Shown piece by piece: positions 46,119-55,995 of a DNA stretch of 64,000 nucleotides; position 1 is the first letter of the stretch, and each line of letters begins with the position of its first letter. The stretch spans positions 62,001 to 126,000 of the forward strand of contig CAJQUW010000468.1 of assembly GCA_907163375.1 (NCBI GenBank). Direction: 5' to 3'. Both the position numbers and the translations under genes were made by a program. This DNA comes from Prostheceraeus crozeri (Eukaryota; Platyhelminthes; Polycladida; Euryleptidae). The notes under the pieces were generated by a model that had not been told where the DNA came from, made no database searches, and worked only from the letters and a program-made list of their open reading frames with translations.

Positions 46119-47516
46119 ATGTCGTTTTATCATATTTTGCTTAGCAATGCGGCCGCAAATAGATTTTCTAGTAATCGAGCCGCACTCTTTTCTACTCCCA
46201 TTGATCATGCACAACAGCTAAATGGAAATTGGGAAGTGGGTGTCACTCAACTTGTTCATAGCAACTGTGTCTATACTTTTGATCATGAGGTGATGACTAT
46301 TAATATGAGACGTACAGCTGCTTACCAATGTGAAAAGGGGTGCCGAGTATACATTCCACAGTGGCCGAAGAAAGATCTCTTATCATGTAAAAAGTTTATA
46401 TATGATTTCTTGAATAAAGCGTGTAAACAGATTGTCCAATTTACTCCGCACAATGATGATCATAATTATGTACATCATGTAGTTGAGAAAGATTGGATTG
46501 TTGGTTTAAGTACAAGTTTAAGAAATGATTTAGGTTACCTCGCTAGCGCCTTAACAGGCTATGATAATTATAACGTTAATTACCATATAAGTGGTCATAA
46601 ACAGTTAATATATCGAGAGGAAGCTTATTATGTAGATCTTATTCCAAAAAATGAGAAGACGTTGGTGAAGAAGATTGTGATTAAGCCAAGAAAGACAAAC
46701 ATGACTCCTGAAACATTATTGAAGAAATTTAATTATCTCCTTCGAGTTGATGGTAAACAAGTGGCAACATTGACTTACATCAAATCATGTAATCATATTG
46801 CAATAAGTAAATTAAATGATGATGATCTAGTATTAGTTTGTTCAAGAGATTTTCATCAGTTCTTACGACATCGTTCTGCAGCTGTTCATGGAAAATTTGA
46901 TGTGGAACATTTACCATGTGAAAGGTCAAATCAATTTGATACAGAATGGACCGTATCTTTATACAGAAAGTGTGTAGAGCCTTTCGGTGGTATCTTACAT
47001 GAAACAAGAGTGTTGATGCCTCGCATTATTACTTCGGTTAAATTGGTTGTAGATTATTTAAATGAAGTGATTAATGAGCAACATATTTCATTTTCTGAAA
47101 AAGAAGGTGTTTTGTCTCTCACTATAAGTGGAAAAGGTATTGAACTAATTATGGATAAAACTCTAATGGACATTTTGGGTTTTGATCAAAATATCTTTAA
47201 AAGTGGTACTGTAACCAAAGCTAGCGCAGACATGTCACTATCGCGTCGTACTAACTATTTTCAGATATATTCCAATATTGGTGAAGATGTACGTGTGGGA
47301 GATGTTGAAGCTCCATTGCTAGCAATGATACCATACCAGCCAAAAAGCTGCAGTATTTTATCTGAGCATACTTTCAAGAAAGTGCATTATACAAAGCTGA
47401 AATCAAACTACATCCCACAAATTGATATTGCAATTTATGACGATGCTGGTGCGTTGATTCCTTTTCATAAAGATGCTGTGACAAGTATCACACTCCATTT
47501 CCGAATGAAGAGTTAA
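46119..47516 (+). CDS. Large Polinton structural-module protein, copy 1
   Basis: 465 residues, intact. The N-terminus has SFYHILLSNAAANRFSSN and LNGNWEVGVTQLVHSNCVY, a pattern (LPSN-like start, then L-x-G-x-W-E-V-G) I recognise as a recurrent Polinton protein. The C-terminus is YFQIYSNIGEDVRVGDVEAP and ends IPFHKDAVTSITLHFRMKS. It is mainly beta-strand in appearance, suiting a capsid or capsid-associated protein. Which numbered Polinton gene it corresponds to is not certain. It lies in a plus-strand pair with a shortened paralogue immediately downstream. Confidence 0.65.
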   Translation: MSFYHILLSNAAANRFSSNRAALFSTPIDHAQQLNGNWEVGVTQLVHSNCVYTFDHEVMTINMRRTAAYQCEKGCRVYIPQWPKKDLLSCKKFIYDFLNKACKQIVQFTPHNDDHNYVHHVVEKDWIVGLSTSLRNDLGYLASALTGYDNYNVNYHISGHKQLIYREEAYYVDLIPKNEKTLVKKIVIKPRKTNMTPETLLKKFNYLLRVDGKQVATLTYIKSCNHIAISKLNDDDLVLVCSRDFHQFLRHRSAAVHGKFDVEHLPCERSNQFDTEWTVSLYRKCVEPFGGILHETRVLMPRIITSVKLVVDYLNEVINEQHISFSEKEGVLSLTISGKGIELIMDKTLMDILGFDQNIFKSGTVTKASADMSLSRRTNYFQIYSNIGEDVRVGDVEAPLLAMIPYQPKSCSILSEHTFKKVHYTKLKSNYIPQIDIAIYDDAGALIPFHKDAVTSITLHFRMKS

Positions 47517-47555
47517 TGCAAACGTATGCTAATATATTTTTCCAATGTGAATAAT

Positions 47556-48517
47556 ATGGAAAGTGAAAATAAGGACTCGTTTCTAATCTACTTGCCCAGT
47601 AATGCTTCTATGAATCAATTTCCCAAAAACAAACCATCAGACTATCGAGTAGAATTAAACCGAGTAGAATTATTGAGTTAGTAAAACGATGGAATGAGAC
47701 TGTGGGTAAGAAGTATGGAGAGAAAATTATGGCGGACAAAAATAAGTTGGTCATTCAGAAATATAATGACAAACTTACAGTTTATTTCTCTCCAACCTTG
47801 CGTCATTTTGTAAGACATTATACACCTATTATTGGAAGCGGTCTGGTGTATGCTTCTCATGAATATCACACTACAGCTGATTCAGTTAATGATGAATGGT
47901 GGGTGGACATCTATGGTGATCGCATCAAGAAAATTTACCAGTCTTATGAAGAATCTAAAGTTGCTATCAATATAATGCCGCGTCTATATCATACAGTTGA
48001 AAGCTTCATTCATGTAGTAAATCCTTATATACAACAGAAGTTGAAGCATGTGATGAAAAGTAAATATGATGTAAAGATACACCACATTTCGTTTTCAATT
48101 GAAAATCAACGCGTTGTTCTGAAACTGGGTGATGACATTCAATGTCAATTGAGTAAAAATTTGAAAAAACTTTTTGGTTTTTCAATGCTACAAACTGTGT
48201 TTACTGCTGCGCATACGATTGGTATAGAAACACCAATGACACTTGATAAACATGAACAGCACCTTTACATTCAAAGTGATTTGATTCTACCTATTTCTGT
48301 TGGTGAGAAAAAAGAATACATTTTACGTGATTTCATTCATGATAGAGACGCTTCATATGGAATAGTCGAGAAGATGTTTGAATCTATTTTCTATCATCCC
48401 GTCGTCAAACAAACTATACCCTCTATTGCTATCAAAATTACCAATGGTTTACAAGAGTGCATCCATGTGAAAGATACTAAATCCCTCGTAACTTTAGTGT
48501 CTCGGAAAACAAAGTGA
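47556..48517 (+). pseudogene. Second copy of the large structural-module protein, internally deleted and split
   Basis: The ATG at 47,556 opens 41 residues (DSFLIYLPSNASMNQFPKN, the family N-terminus) that end at TAG 47,679. The remainder continues in another frame from about 47,675 (ELVKRWNETVGKKYGEK) to 48,517, with IPSIAIKITNGLQECIH at the end matching the IPQIDIAIYDDAGALIP region of copy 1. The WEVG block and roughly 130 residues present in copy 1 are absent at the junction. AATAAA follows at about 48,541. Confidence 0.6.
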
Positions 48518-51500
48518 AGTCATTGTGATATGTTTATTGAAATAAAAATGTGTATGAAAAAGTCTTTTCACAGATATAGGGGGAATGGGCTGACTGTAGG
48601 CATATATTCACAAGGAAGAAACGATCTCATGCGATACATAAAACAGCAATGTTTATCTACAGAAATCAACATGAAAATACTAAGTTAAGGATGATTATGC
48701 TAAGACGTCTCCTGAATGTGGCAGTGTGAGTTTTATTCTTTTGGGTGGAGGTATGTTTGTGTCAGGATGTCCATGTGGAAGAGATATGTTATGTTCTAAC
48801 CAGCACCTCTTATCCTCCCATACTGAAAGCGCCCGTTTCCTAAAAGTATGAGTTTTGATCTCATGCGACTTAGATTTTAAGATTGTCATATTGACAAACG
48901 TTATATTTTTATTTCTATCGGCTTCCCTGAAATTTTTATGTTTCATGTTAGAGACCAATGATCTTGATATGCCTTTAGCGCGCTTAATACTATCGTCTCT
49001 ATCCTTTAATTTCATACTGTACATTTTTGGGCGGAGGAGAATCATTTCATCTATTTCCTTCCCTGCTGTCTCATCCTTAAAGCAGCCAAGTTTTGCCTTA
49101 TTTTTGATGGAGTAGAGTGGGTGATCAGTAGGATAATTTGATGTATCAAAATATCTTTCTAAAGATTTTCCTACTTCATTGAAATTTAAATCTTTTTGAG
49201 TGGTAATACCTAAGAAGAAACTATCTGTATCGCCACCCAACAAACGAACCTCTTTTACGAGAGGACATGGTTTTAGTATTTTATAAAAGAGTTGGTACAT
49301 TTCAAGCTTAGAGTAATCTACGGAAGATCTACGGTTTTATGTTTAATATTATTTGGATAGATTAGATCTATCTCAAAATAATATCCCCAATCACCTTCAT
49401 CTGGAATTTCTAGTATGTTAGAAGGGTTGGAGAGATGCTGAATTTCACTATCATCTAACCAGCTAAACTCAGAATGAGGGAGTGGTTTGGATAGTGAACT
49501 ACCATATAAATTATTTTGGTCAGAATACTTAAGATGAGTCTGATCATTGCCTACTAATTTTGATTTTAACCTATGTCTATTTACAAATGTGAGACCACCG
49601 CGAATTCCTCGCTCAAATATGTTATACATCTCTGGATCTTGTAAGAGATGAATGGTCTCACCAGTCATTTTAAAAGCAGACTTAAATGACATGGCTGGCA
49701 GACTGACAAAGTGGACGGGATCTAACTTATCTTCTTCTAATGCCACTCGTCGAAACTCCTGAAATATATCAGCAGCAAAAATACATCTAACTTAAGATAG
49801 GCAATCATATATTCGCCAAATGTATGGCAGTCAAATTTTATCCATGCATCTTGTGCATGATCATAATCTTCGGTCTTACATTCTGCGCCGGTCAAATCAT
49901 TTTTAAATTTATCTATGGGCGGAAGAGAAGTCTCGCCGAGTTTACTAATCGCATCAAAATATGCATATGGAAGGACTCCTTTCCGTGTGATGACTTCATC
50001 GGTTAGATTTGGATATTGTTTCTTAAGATTTTGTGTTAGTGGAGGAGACTTTAGATTTTGTACGAGAGAGGCCAGTGATGCAGTCACAAATTGGTAGGAA
50101 TCTAAAAATTTTATATCAAAATAGACCGTCTTATTTTCTTTAGTTTTATCAACAGGCACTTTTGCTGTCATGGCCATAAACTTCTCTCTCGTTTGTGCTA
50201 TTACATCAAGCTTCCACTCTTTCATTTGACCTAAACCTCCTTTTATTATCATATGGATGTCGTAGCCCTTGAAATTATGGAAAATGACGGGTAATGTACG
50301 CCGTTTCATCCTAAGTGAAAAATTGCATTTTGAACATAGTGCGTTTCTAAATTTACCAGTGATGTGATCATGTTCGCGCACTTTCTTAATCTTATCATCA
50401 TCAAATGTTTTCCTACATTTGAGGCAAACGTTGCAACTATCAAATTTTGCTTGATCATCTGCTGTCATATGCAATGATCTGCGATAGAGTTCACCATCAT
50501 ACTTTTGTTGAAATTTTACAGCCTGTTCGAGGAATTGTAGGAATTGGTAAATACAATCCTCACCTTGCCAGACGTGCATTTTATTTTTTCTATTTTGGAA
50601 ATGGTCATGCCATACTTCATAGCACGATATGGCTGCTGGCTTGTGGATGATATCATCGATATAGCATTCGATGTCAGCATAGATGACACGAAGAGGACTT
50701 AGCTCATCGCCATTCTCTCTATATGAAAACTCCTTATCTTTGGGCATGCGCTCCATTTGTAGTTTACCTCGCTTACACCATTCGTAATGAGTTTCAAACT
50801 TGTTTTTACTCCTAAAGTTCCTAATGCATCTGTCACAGTAATAAATCTCTGATGAGCTAGAATTTCTTAAGTGGTGGTATAAGCGAGAAATTTTGGGAAT
50901 ACCGCAGTAGTGCCATTCCTCACTATCATCCTGTCTTACTAATAAAAGGTTGACAACGTGGTCATAACAACTCGAACGCGAGTTGTAGCGGACACCCTTC
51001 AATCCCTTTTCCCAAACATGGAGAACTATTTTGATGTTGTTCAATTTTTCAAATTTTTCTATATCTTTAATTTTCATATCTTCACTATTGCAGTCATCAA
51101 ACTTCAATTCATTCCCCCACTGTTGATACTTACTCTTACGGTATCGGCTATTCTGTACATCATTATAGTGGAGAATGGAGAGGACGGCATACTTAAAACA
51201 GTGCGATTCGCAATCTACAGAAATGACTGCTGTTTTATTTTTTAAATTTTTCGGAAGTTTAAAGGAGCCTCGTCCAGAGTAGTTCTCTAATAAAGTGATT
51301 TTAATCATGGCGGTCTCAATACCATCAAAAACGAGATCTATCACGCTCGTTAAAGTTATCTATGTTTAATTTTAACCCTTGGATATGAAAATTTATCCAA
51401 GACTCGCAGTCTACAACTTCGGTTGCAGGAGAGGAAGGTATGTGAAACTCCAACCTCTCTACTATTTGACCAGTATGGTGGTCGATTTTTGCATATTTTA

Positions 51501-51986
51501 TTTTGAGATAGATGAGCGCCTTCATTCTAAAATTGGCTAAATTGTTGAAGAGCGCACCAATCAAAGATGAATTTTGATGAAACCATTCTTCAAAGTCAGT
51601 AATGGTTTCTGAGGATTCCATCTGGTAGTTCCTCACTAAATTATTTATCGACACTTCAGAGAGTCGTATAGAGGAGGTGCTGTTAGTATAACTATCGTCA
51701 CTGTGTGCATGTCGAAGTCTATGTGAAGATAGTTCAAAATGTGACTCAAAAGACTGAATGCATAAATCGCAAGAAAAGGAGACATCGTTAACAGAATCAT
51801 CCCCACCTTCGGAGATTGATGCTGACTTAGGTCTACAAACACCTCGCTTGATGTGTCGGACGAGATCACGCTTCCTCGTGAAGATGTGTCCACAGTCAGC
51901 ACATTCCCGATCGTTGGATTCCCGCGACAATGTTGACATGGAGTCGCTGTTGTTATCTGACTCGCTCGAGATGGGACTGGTATCAC

Positions 51987-52045
51987 CTGAAAGAGAAATC
52001 ATTCTTTCATCTCTGTTAAAGTCTCAGTGTATTGTTACAACCTAC
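51987..52045 (-). other. Second intron (59 nt) of the DNA polymerase gene
   Basis: Donor GTAGGT and acceptor TTTCTCTTTCAG on the minus strand. Removing it joins LLSQ to GDTSPISS in phase (one base left from the 61-nt exon). Confidence 0.65.
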
Positions 52046-52106
52046 CTTGACTCAACAACTCTAAACTTTCCTCGAGAAGGGAGGGCGTTGGTGATGAAGT
52101 TGATGC

Positions 52107-52173
52107 CTGAAATTGAGGAAGATGCTATTAGCCACACGTTTGAGGGAGATGAGTGAAGAAATTTTCAACTTAC
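52107..52173 (-). other. First intron (67 nt) of the DNA polymerase gene, directly after the ATG
   Basis: Donor GTAAGT immediately follows ATG (52,174-52,176) and the acceptor is CTCAATTTCAG. The next exon begins GCATCAACTTCATC, giving Met-Ala-Ser-Thr-Ser. It is the counterpart of the 67-nt intron at 37,584-37,650. Confidence 0.7.
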
Positions 52174-52215
52174 CATTTGAACGAAATTATGTTTAAGGTT
52201 GATTCTTCAACAAGA

Positions 52216-52331
52216 TAGAGACTTTACTCAAATAATACGTCTCAAATTTGGATTTTACTAGAGAGCAGCTCACTTGTACGCCTCAAATATAGAATTCGCT
52301 AGAGAACACTTTACTTACACGTCTCAAAGAC
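52216..52331 (-). repeat. 41-bp tandem repeat in the polymerase 5' leader
   Basis: Copies start at 52,238, 52,279 and 52,320 with the header CGTCTCAAA or CGCCTCAAA and an internal CTAGAGA word, and a partial copy precedes them from about 52,216. The array lies between the TATA box and the ATG. There is no counterpart at the left promoter. Confidence 0.75.
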
Positions 52332-52370
52332 AGAGTGAAATGACACGAATGTCACTTTGCATATATACTT

Positions 52371-52407
52371 TCATATTCATCATTCATTGGCTGTTCATTC
52401 TGATTGG
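52371..52407 (-). promoter_or_regulatory. Right early promoter: two CCAAT boxes and a TATA box
   Basis: On the minus strand CCAAT lies at 52,403-52,407 and 52,386-52,390 (17 bp apart, as on the left), followed by TATATAT at 52,371-52,377. It drives the polymerase transcript leftward. The plus-strand gene starting at 52,465 is only about 60 bp away on the other side, so the region may work in both directions. Confidence 0.7.
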
Positions 52408-52464
52408 TTGCTTGTTTATACTTAAGAATTAGAAAACATTTCAAAGTTATTATTCACAGTCAAC

Positions 52465-52914
52465 ATGACAAACCCTCCGACAACACCGAACACTAAATTC
52501 TCTTCTCCATGCTCATCACCAAAGGCGCTCGTTGCACCAAACGCTCCAACGAAGGGGAAGGTAGAGAAGGTGTACCGACTCGACAATATCAGAAAGTTAT
52601 CATTACCAGCGGACGAGGAAGAGGAGAGTGTATGTGAGAAGTAGTATCCCGACTTAACAGGCGTGAGGTGGAAGTATCTGCAGTACGATACTGATGATGT
52701 GATGGAGATCACCAGCACCAAATTCCTCCACCAATTATGGGAATGGTACACCCCTAACTCCCAGCCACGAAATATGGTGGAATGGGAGTACATCGACAAA
52801 GTGAGGCTCGCGGTAGAAGAACGATTGAAGCAAGTGAACTGTTTTTGTGATCTATGTGAAGTCAGACTCTGGGACGATATTGAGGATGAAGACCTTTTGA
52901 AATACATGCCATAA
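52465..52914 (+). pseudogene. Unidentified plus-strand gene interrupted by one in-frame TAG
   Basis: A single reading frame runs from the ATG at 52,465 to TAA at 52,914 (149 codons), broken only by TAG at 52,642-52,644. Before the stop: Thr/Pro-rich start, KGKVEKVYRLDNIRKLSLP and an acidic DEEEESVCEK. After it: VRWKYLQYDTDDVMEI, LHQLWEWYTPNSQPRN and a C-terminal CFCDLCEVRLWDD. AATAAA follows the stop directly. I do not recognise it. Either one nonsense mutation or stop-codon readthrough would explain the layout; the downstream part is clearly coding-like. Confidence 0.55.
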
Positions 52915-53656
52915 TAAATTTTTATTTCGTATTATCTTTGCTTTCATACTGACTTACTTGAATGGGGCTTCAGTGGATGATTTAACCATGTATACTTTTT
53001 CATTTGGAAATAGTAGCACACTTAGTTTAACTTGCAATTCTTATAACATTTCATATGGATGATAATGGTAGATGAAATAGTGTTAAATAAAATTAAGATA
53101 GCTTACATGATTCTGGGATAGCAATCGACTGCGATCCATGTGTAAAGAGCTTGTTAGACTGCGGAAGAGAGAAGTGTGTTATGTTGCATGTGGCGCGTGA
53201 GTGTCCTCCCATTTCATTCATCAATTCATCTCATTGATAGAGGCAGGTAGAACTCATGGTTCTCATAACGTATGCAATGGATAGTTTATAAGGCAACCTT
53301 CGACAGTTGGCTAAATGTCGCCCTGGCGCGAATGCATACTACGTTGAGACAGATGCAATCACTTGCAAACATGACGCAGAGAGGTTTAACAAGATTGATC
53401 ATTGCCGAATGTCCCTTGCGGTATACATAGCTACGGGTTTCACCGCCGCCCTTTACAGGAACGCCCGTCGAAAGGAAGTATTACACTGAACTTCATTTGC
53501 AACGTTCAAGTTGACTGAGAGCAGATTCAACTTAATGATACTATTCGCCAGTCTGAAGACTGCCCAGGGCAAACCGCGAGGAGGTTCTATCATGTCTTGC
53601 CCCATGGTGGCCCCATAAGGACCGTTTGTGGCGTTCTCGGGGTGTGTGATAGGGAC
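52915..53656. other. No supported gene
   Basis: Non-repetitive element sequence, more GC-rich from about 53,300. A 60-codon ORF at 53,307-53,489 has no motif. Confidence 0.4.
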
Positions 53657-54807
53657 TCAGGCTTGCTGTTTCGACTGCGGCTCCGGCAACGGGGCGGGTG
53701 GTCGCTTCTCTTGGATGTCTGTAAAGAAAGAAGTAGTGAGTTATCATCTTACATTTTAATTTAGTCATTTTTACTTACAGATCTTCTCGGACGCTTCCTC
53801 ATAAAGTAAATTCGAGATCGGATCACGATGATCGAAGGTGAAGTGTAGACACTCCACCCCTTTTTTCACCCGAGAGTAGCATTTCTCCCCTCCTCCACGC
53901 TCGTACAAGAGAGGAGTTTCTGCTACTCTCCCCTTTCTAATAGGGATGTGCAGACGACTGGAACGCACCCTTCGATCGCGATCCACCAGCTGCGCCGAAC
54001 GGTGCAGCTCGTGGTTCGTCTCGACAACCTTAGTCATCTGCACACGGAGTCTCTCCACTTCCTCCTTCAACCTTCGTATCTCCTTCTCCCTACTTTCCTT
54101 CTCTGCTAGCAAAGCCTCTTCTCTGGCTTTCCCCTCGAGAGTCTTGAGCCTCTCCTGCTCCAACTCGCCATCCCGCTCGCTTAATCTCTCCTTCACCTTC
54201 TTCATCTCTCCGGCCACGTTCTTTAGGTCCTCATACTTTGCCTTGTATGAGAAGGCCTCCTCCTTCAACTTCTCCACCTCTTTCTTTAGTTTCTCCCGTT
54301 CGGCGATCACCGGCGGGCGCTTGACAAAATTGCGACATTGCGTTGCAATTCCTCTCGCAGTCACGGCTGCAGGGGTTTCGCGATCGAGGTCGACTGTAGC
54401 TCTCCCTCCTCCTCACTATCGCTGCTGGACAGCGAGCTCTCGCTACTAAGTGAGGATACAGCGGCAATCGCTTCAATGGCGGATTGTAGCTCAGTGGCCT
54501 CAGTGGCGAAGAGTGAACTCCGTACTTGTTTGTTGACGGATTGTAGCTCCAAAGAACGGAGCTCAGTGGCGAAGAGTGAACTCCGTTCTTCTTCGCCTAC
54601 TTCGCCTGTTTGACACTCGCTGTGTTGTGAGTGCCAATCCTCCAGCCGCTCACTTAAGCGACTGACTTTGTGGGCTCCGCAATAGTAGCGAGCGACCCCT
54701 ATCTGTTTCTTGCTAGTGCAAACGTGTTTCTTGAAGGCGTCAGCTCGGAATAACTTCCGGCATTGACACAGTTTGAAACTGGTCTTGACATTATTGTATT
54801 TCGGCAT
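53657..54807 (-). pseudogene. Zinc-finger plus coiled-coil protein, two exons, one frameshift
   Basis: The ATG at 54,807 opens a C2HC-type finger (LCQCRKLFRADAFKKHVC), then an acidic Ser-rich region (SSESSLSSSDSEEEGE). At a C4 run near 54,372 the frame shifts; the other frame continues AVTARGIATQCRNFVK into a heptad-type coiled coil (about 54,300-54,000: EKLKKEVEKLKEEAFSYK, EIRRLKEEVERLRVQM). Splicing out 53,719-53,778 (donor GTAAGT, acceptor TTCTTTCTTTACAG) replaces a premature end with IQEKRPPAPLPEPQSKQQA and a TGA at 53,657. The local base composition is more GC-rich than the neighbouring genes, hinting at a captured gene. Function unknown. Confidence 0.6.
53719..53778 (-). other. 60-nt intron in the zinc-finger/coiled-coil gene
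   Basis: GT-AG with a strong pyrimidine tract; the phase is preserved (ATC T|AC). Similar in size to the 59- and 67-nt introns of the polymerase gene. Confidence 0.65.
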
Positions 54808-55995
54808 TTCTGAAGCGAAAAACGGAAAACAATGATTTTACACTTAGTGAGGAATGATAGATTTCAGTATAGTGAGTGACACTCGATCCCGTCGACAGCC
54901 CGAAGGCCTTGTACTGATCACTAGGGAAGTGAAAGATCTTCCCCGATACCCGCTATTTACAGCTTAAGACATCATTGTCACTGCCCCGAAGTGGTACCAG
55001 CAACGCCGAGTCAAAGGTAGTGATCAGTAGCTGGGATCTAGCCCCTCAAAGCTGCCTTAGACTTAGTTAAACTTGAAATCTGATAGCAGATTTGAACTCA
55101 GCATACTTGAAAACCTTGAGGAAACATCCCAAGTCGTTGCTTTGATCAGCTTGATAGCAAGCCGTAGAGAGCTTGATTCACCAGCGTTTTGCAATAGAGA
55201 TGTTTAGAGGCCACCCATGACAAGATAGCTAAGACTCAACCGATTGGCGTTCAAAGTGCTACGTTGAGAACTGTGTCAAATGCCCAACATGAGTTGCCCC
55301 AGCGGTTTCGGTCCAAATATGACACACTCCCTTGCCAACCTTATCACTATGGCATCGTCCGCCGTCCCGAAGGAACACCCTGTCAGTGGAATATTACAGC
55401 AAAACTGTAAAACTGTAAAACTGTGTCTTGCTCACTTTCAGTGAAAAGCCACTTATACCATTAGAAGACTGGCTCAGACATCATTAAAAATGCTTTCATT
55501 GACTTCAGCAGGGTCGAAAACCCCAGAAAACCTCCAAAACTAGTGAATTTAAAATTTTCAACTTTTTAGCACTACTTATTAAATCTTATAAGTAGTCGAT
55601 CACTTCGGGCAGGTCAATAGCGACCGAACCTTTTTTGAATCAAGTCAAACGGACTTGTAGAAGCAAAGTTACAAGCCTTTAAAGTTTTGGAGTCTTTTAT
55701 GGCCTGGAGACGAAGGCCATCTCCTGGCTAACCTCTAAGTCTGACGGCTTAGCTGATATCAGCAATGAAATTTTCTAAGTCGGTTTCTTACAGAAACCCG
55801 GAATTTGGAATGTCCGAAGCTATCATCGGAGCTCAGAGAGACCTTTGACAATCGCTCTCCTCTAAATGAAAAGTCTCTGTCGGTTCCCGCTTATATTGTG
55901 TGTGGCGATCAGCTGATGACGTAATACCCATCATCCAAATCTCTAAATCCGTCTATCTCCGGTTCTAGTGCTCCGATTGAGCTGGATATGCCATT
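54808..55995. other. No supported coding gene; possible leader region and promoter
   Basis: There is no ORF of note. On the minus strand a TATAA (55,891-55,895) follows a CRE-like TTACGTCA (55,917-55,924) next to the repeat array, which could be a promoter for the zinc-finger/coiled-coil gene. A donor-like GTAAGA near 55,796 and an acceptor CGCTTCAG just before the ATG at 54,807 would make a leader intron of about 1 kb. This is only a suggestion. A triplet of CTGTAAAA words occurs near 55,405-55,422. Confidence 0.3.

Larger units (their letters stand above)
48695..52176 (-). pseudogene. Protein-primed family B DNA polymerase, spliced; broken and lacking motif B
   Basis: Exons: ATG at 52,174-52,176, a 61-nt exon 52,046-52,106, then 51,986 downward. 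N-terminal zinc fingers (CADCGHIFTRKRDLVRHIKR; CDLCIQSFESHFELSSHR) lead to a frameshift near 51,335. The next frame has Exo I D-x-E (VIYADIECY), a C-x2-C ... H-x-H ... C-x2-C module (CLKCRKTF; REHDHITG; CSKCNF), Exo II (FHNFKGYDIH) and Exo III (YLKLD). After a frameshift in a T run near 49,775 comes motif A (YSDQNNLYGSS), then at about 49,318 a deletion junction, then motif C (GGDTDSFF) and RPKMYSMK. Motif B between A and C is missing, so catalysis should be lost. It would have copied the element DNA with a protein primer. Confidence 0.9.

Noticed and set aside
52422-52907. 161-residue minus-strand ORF
   Set aside because: Ser/Phe-rich antisense shadow of the plus-strand gene 52,465-52,914, which has the better composition and a polyadenylation signal.
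53946-54449. 167-residue plus-strand ORF
   Set aside because: Ser/Phe/Leu-rich antisense of the coiled-coil gene on the minus strand.
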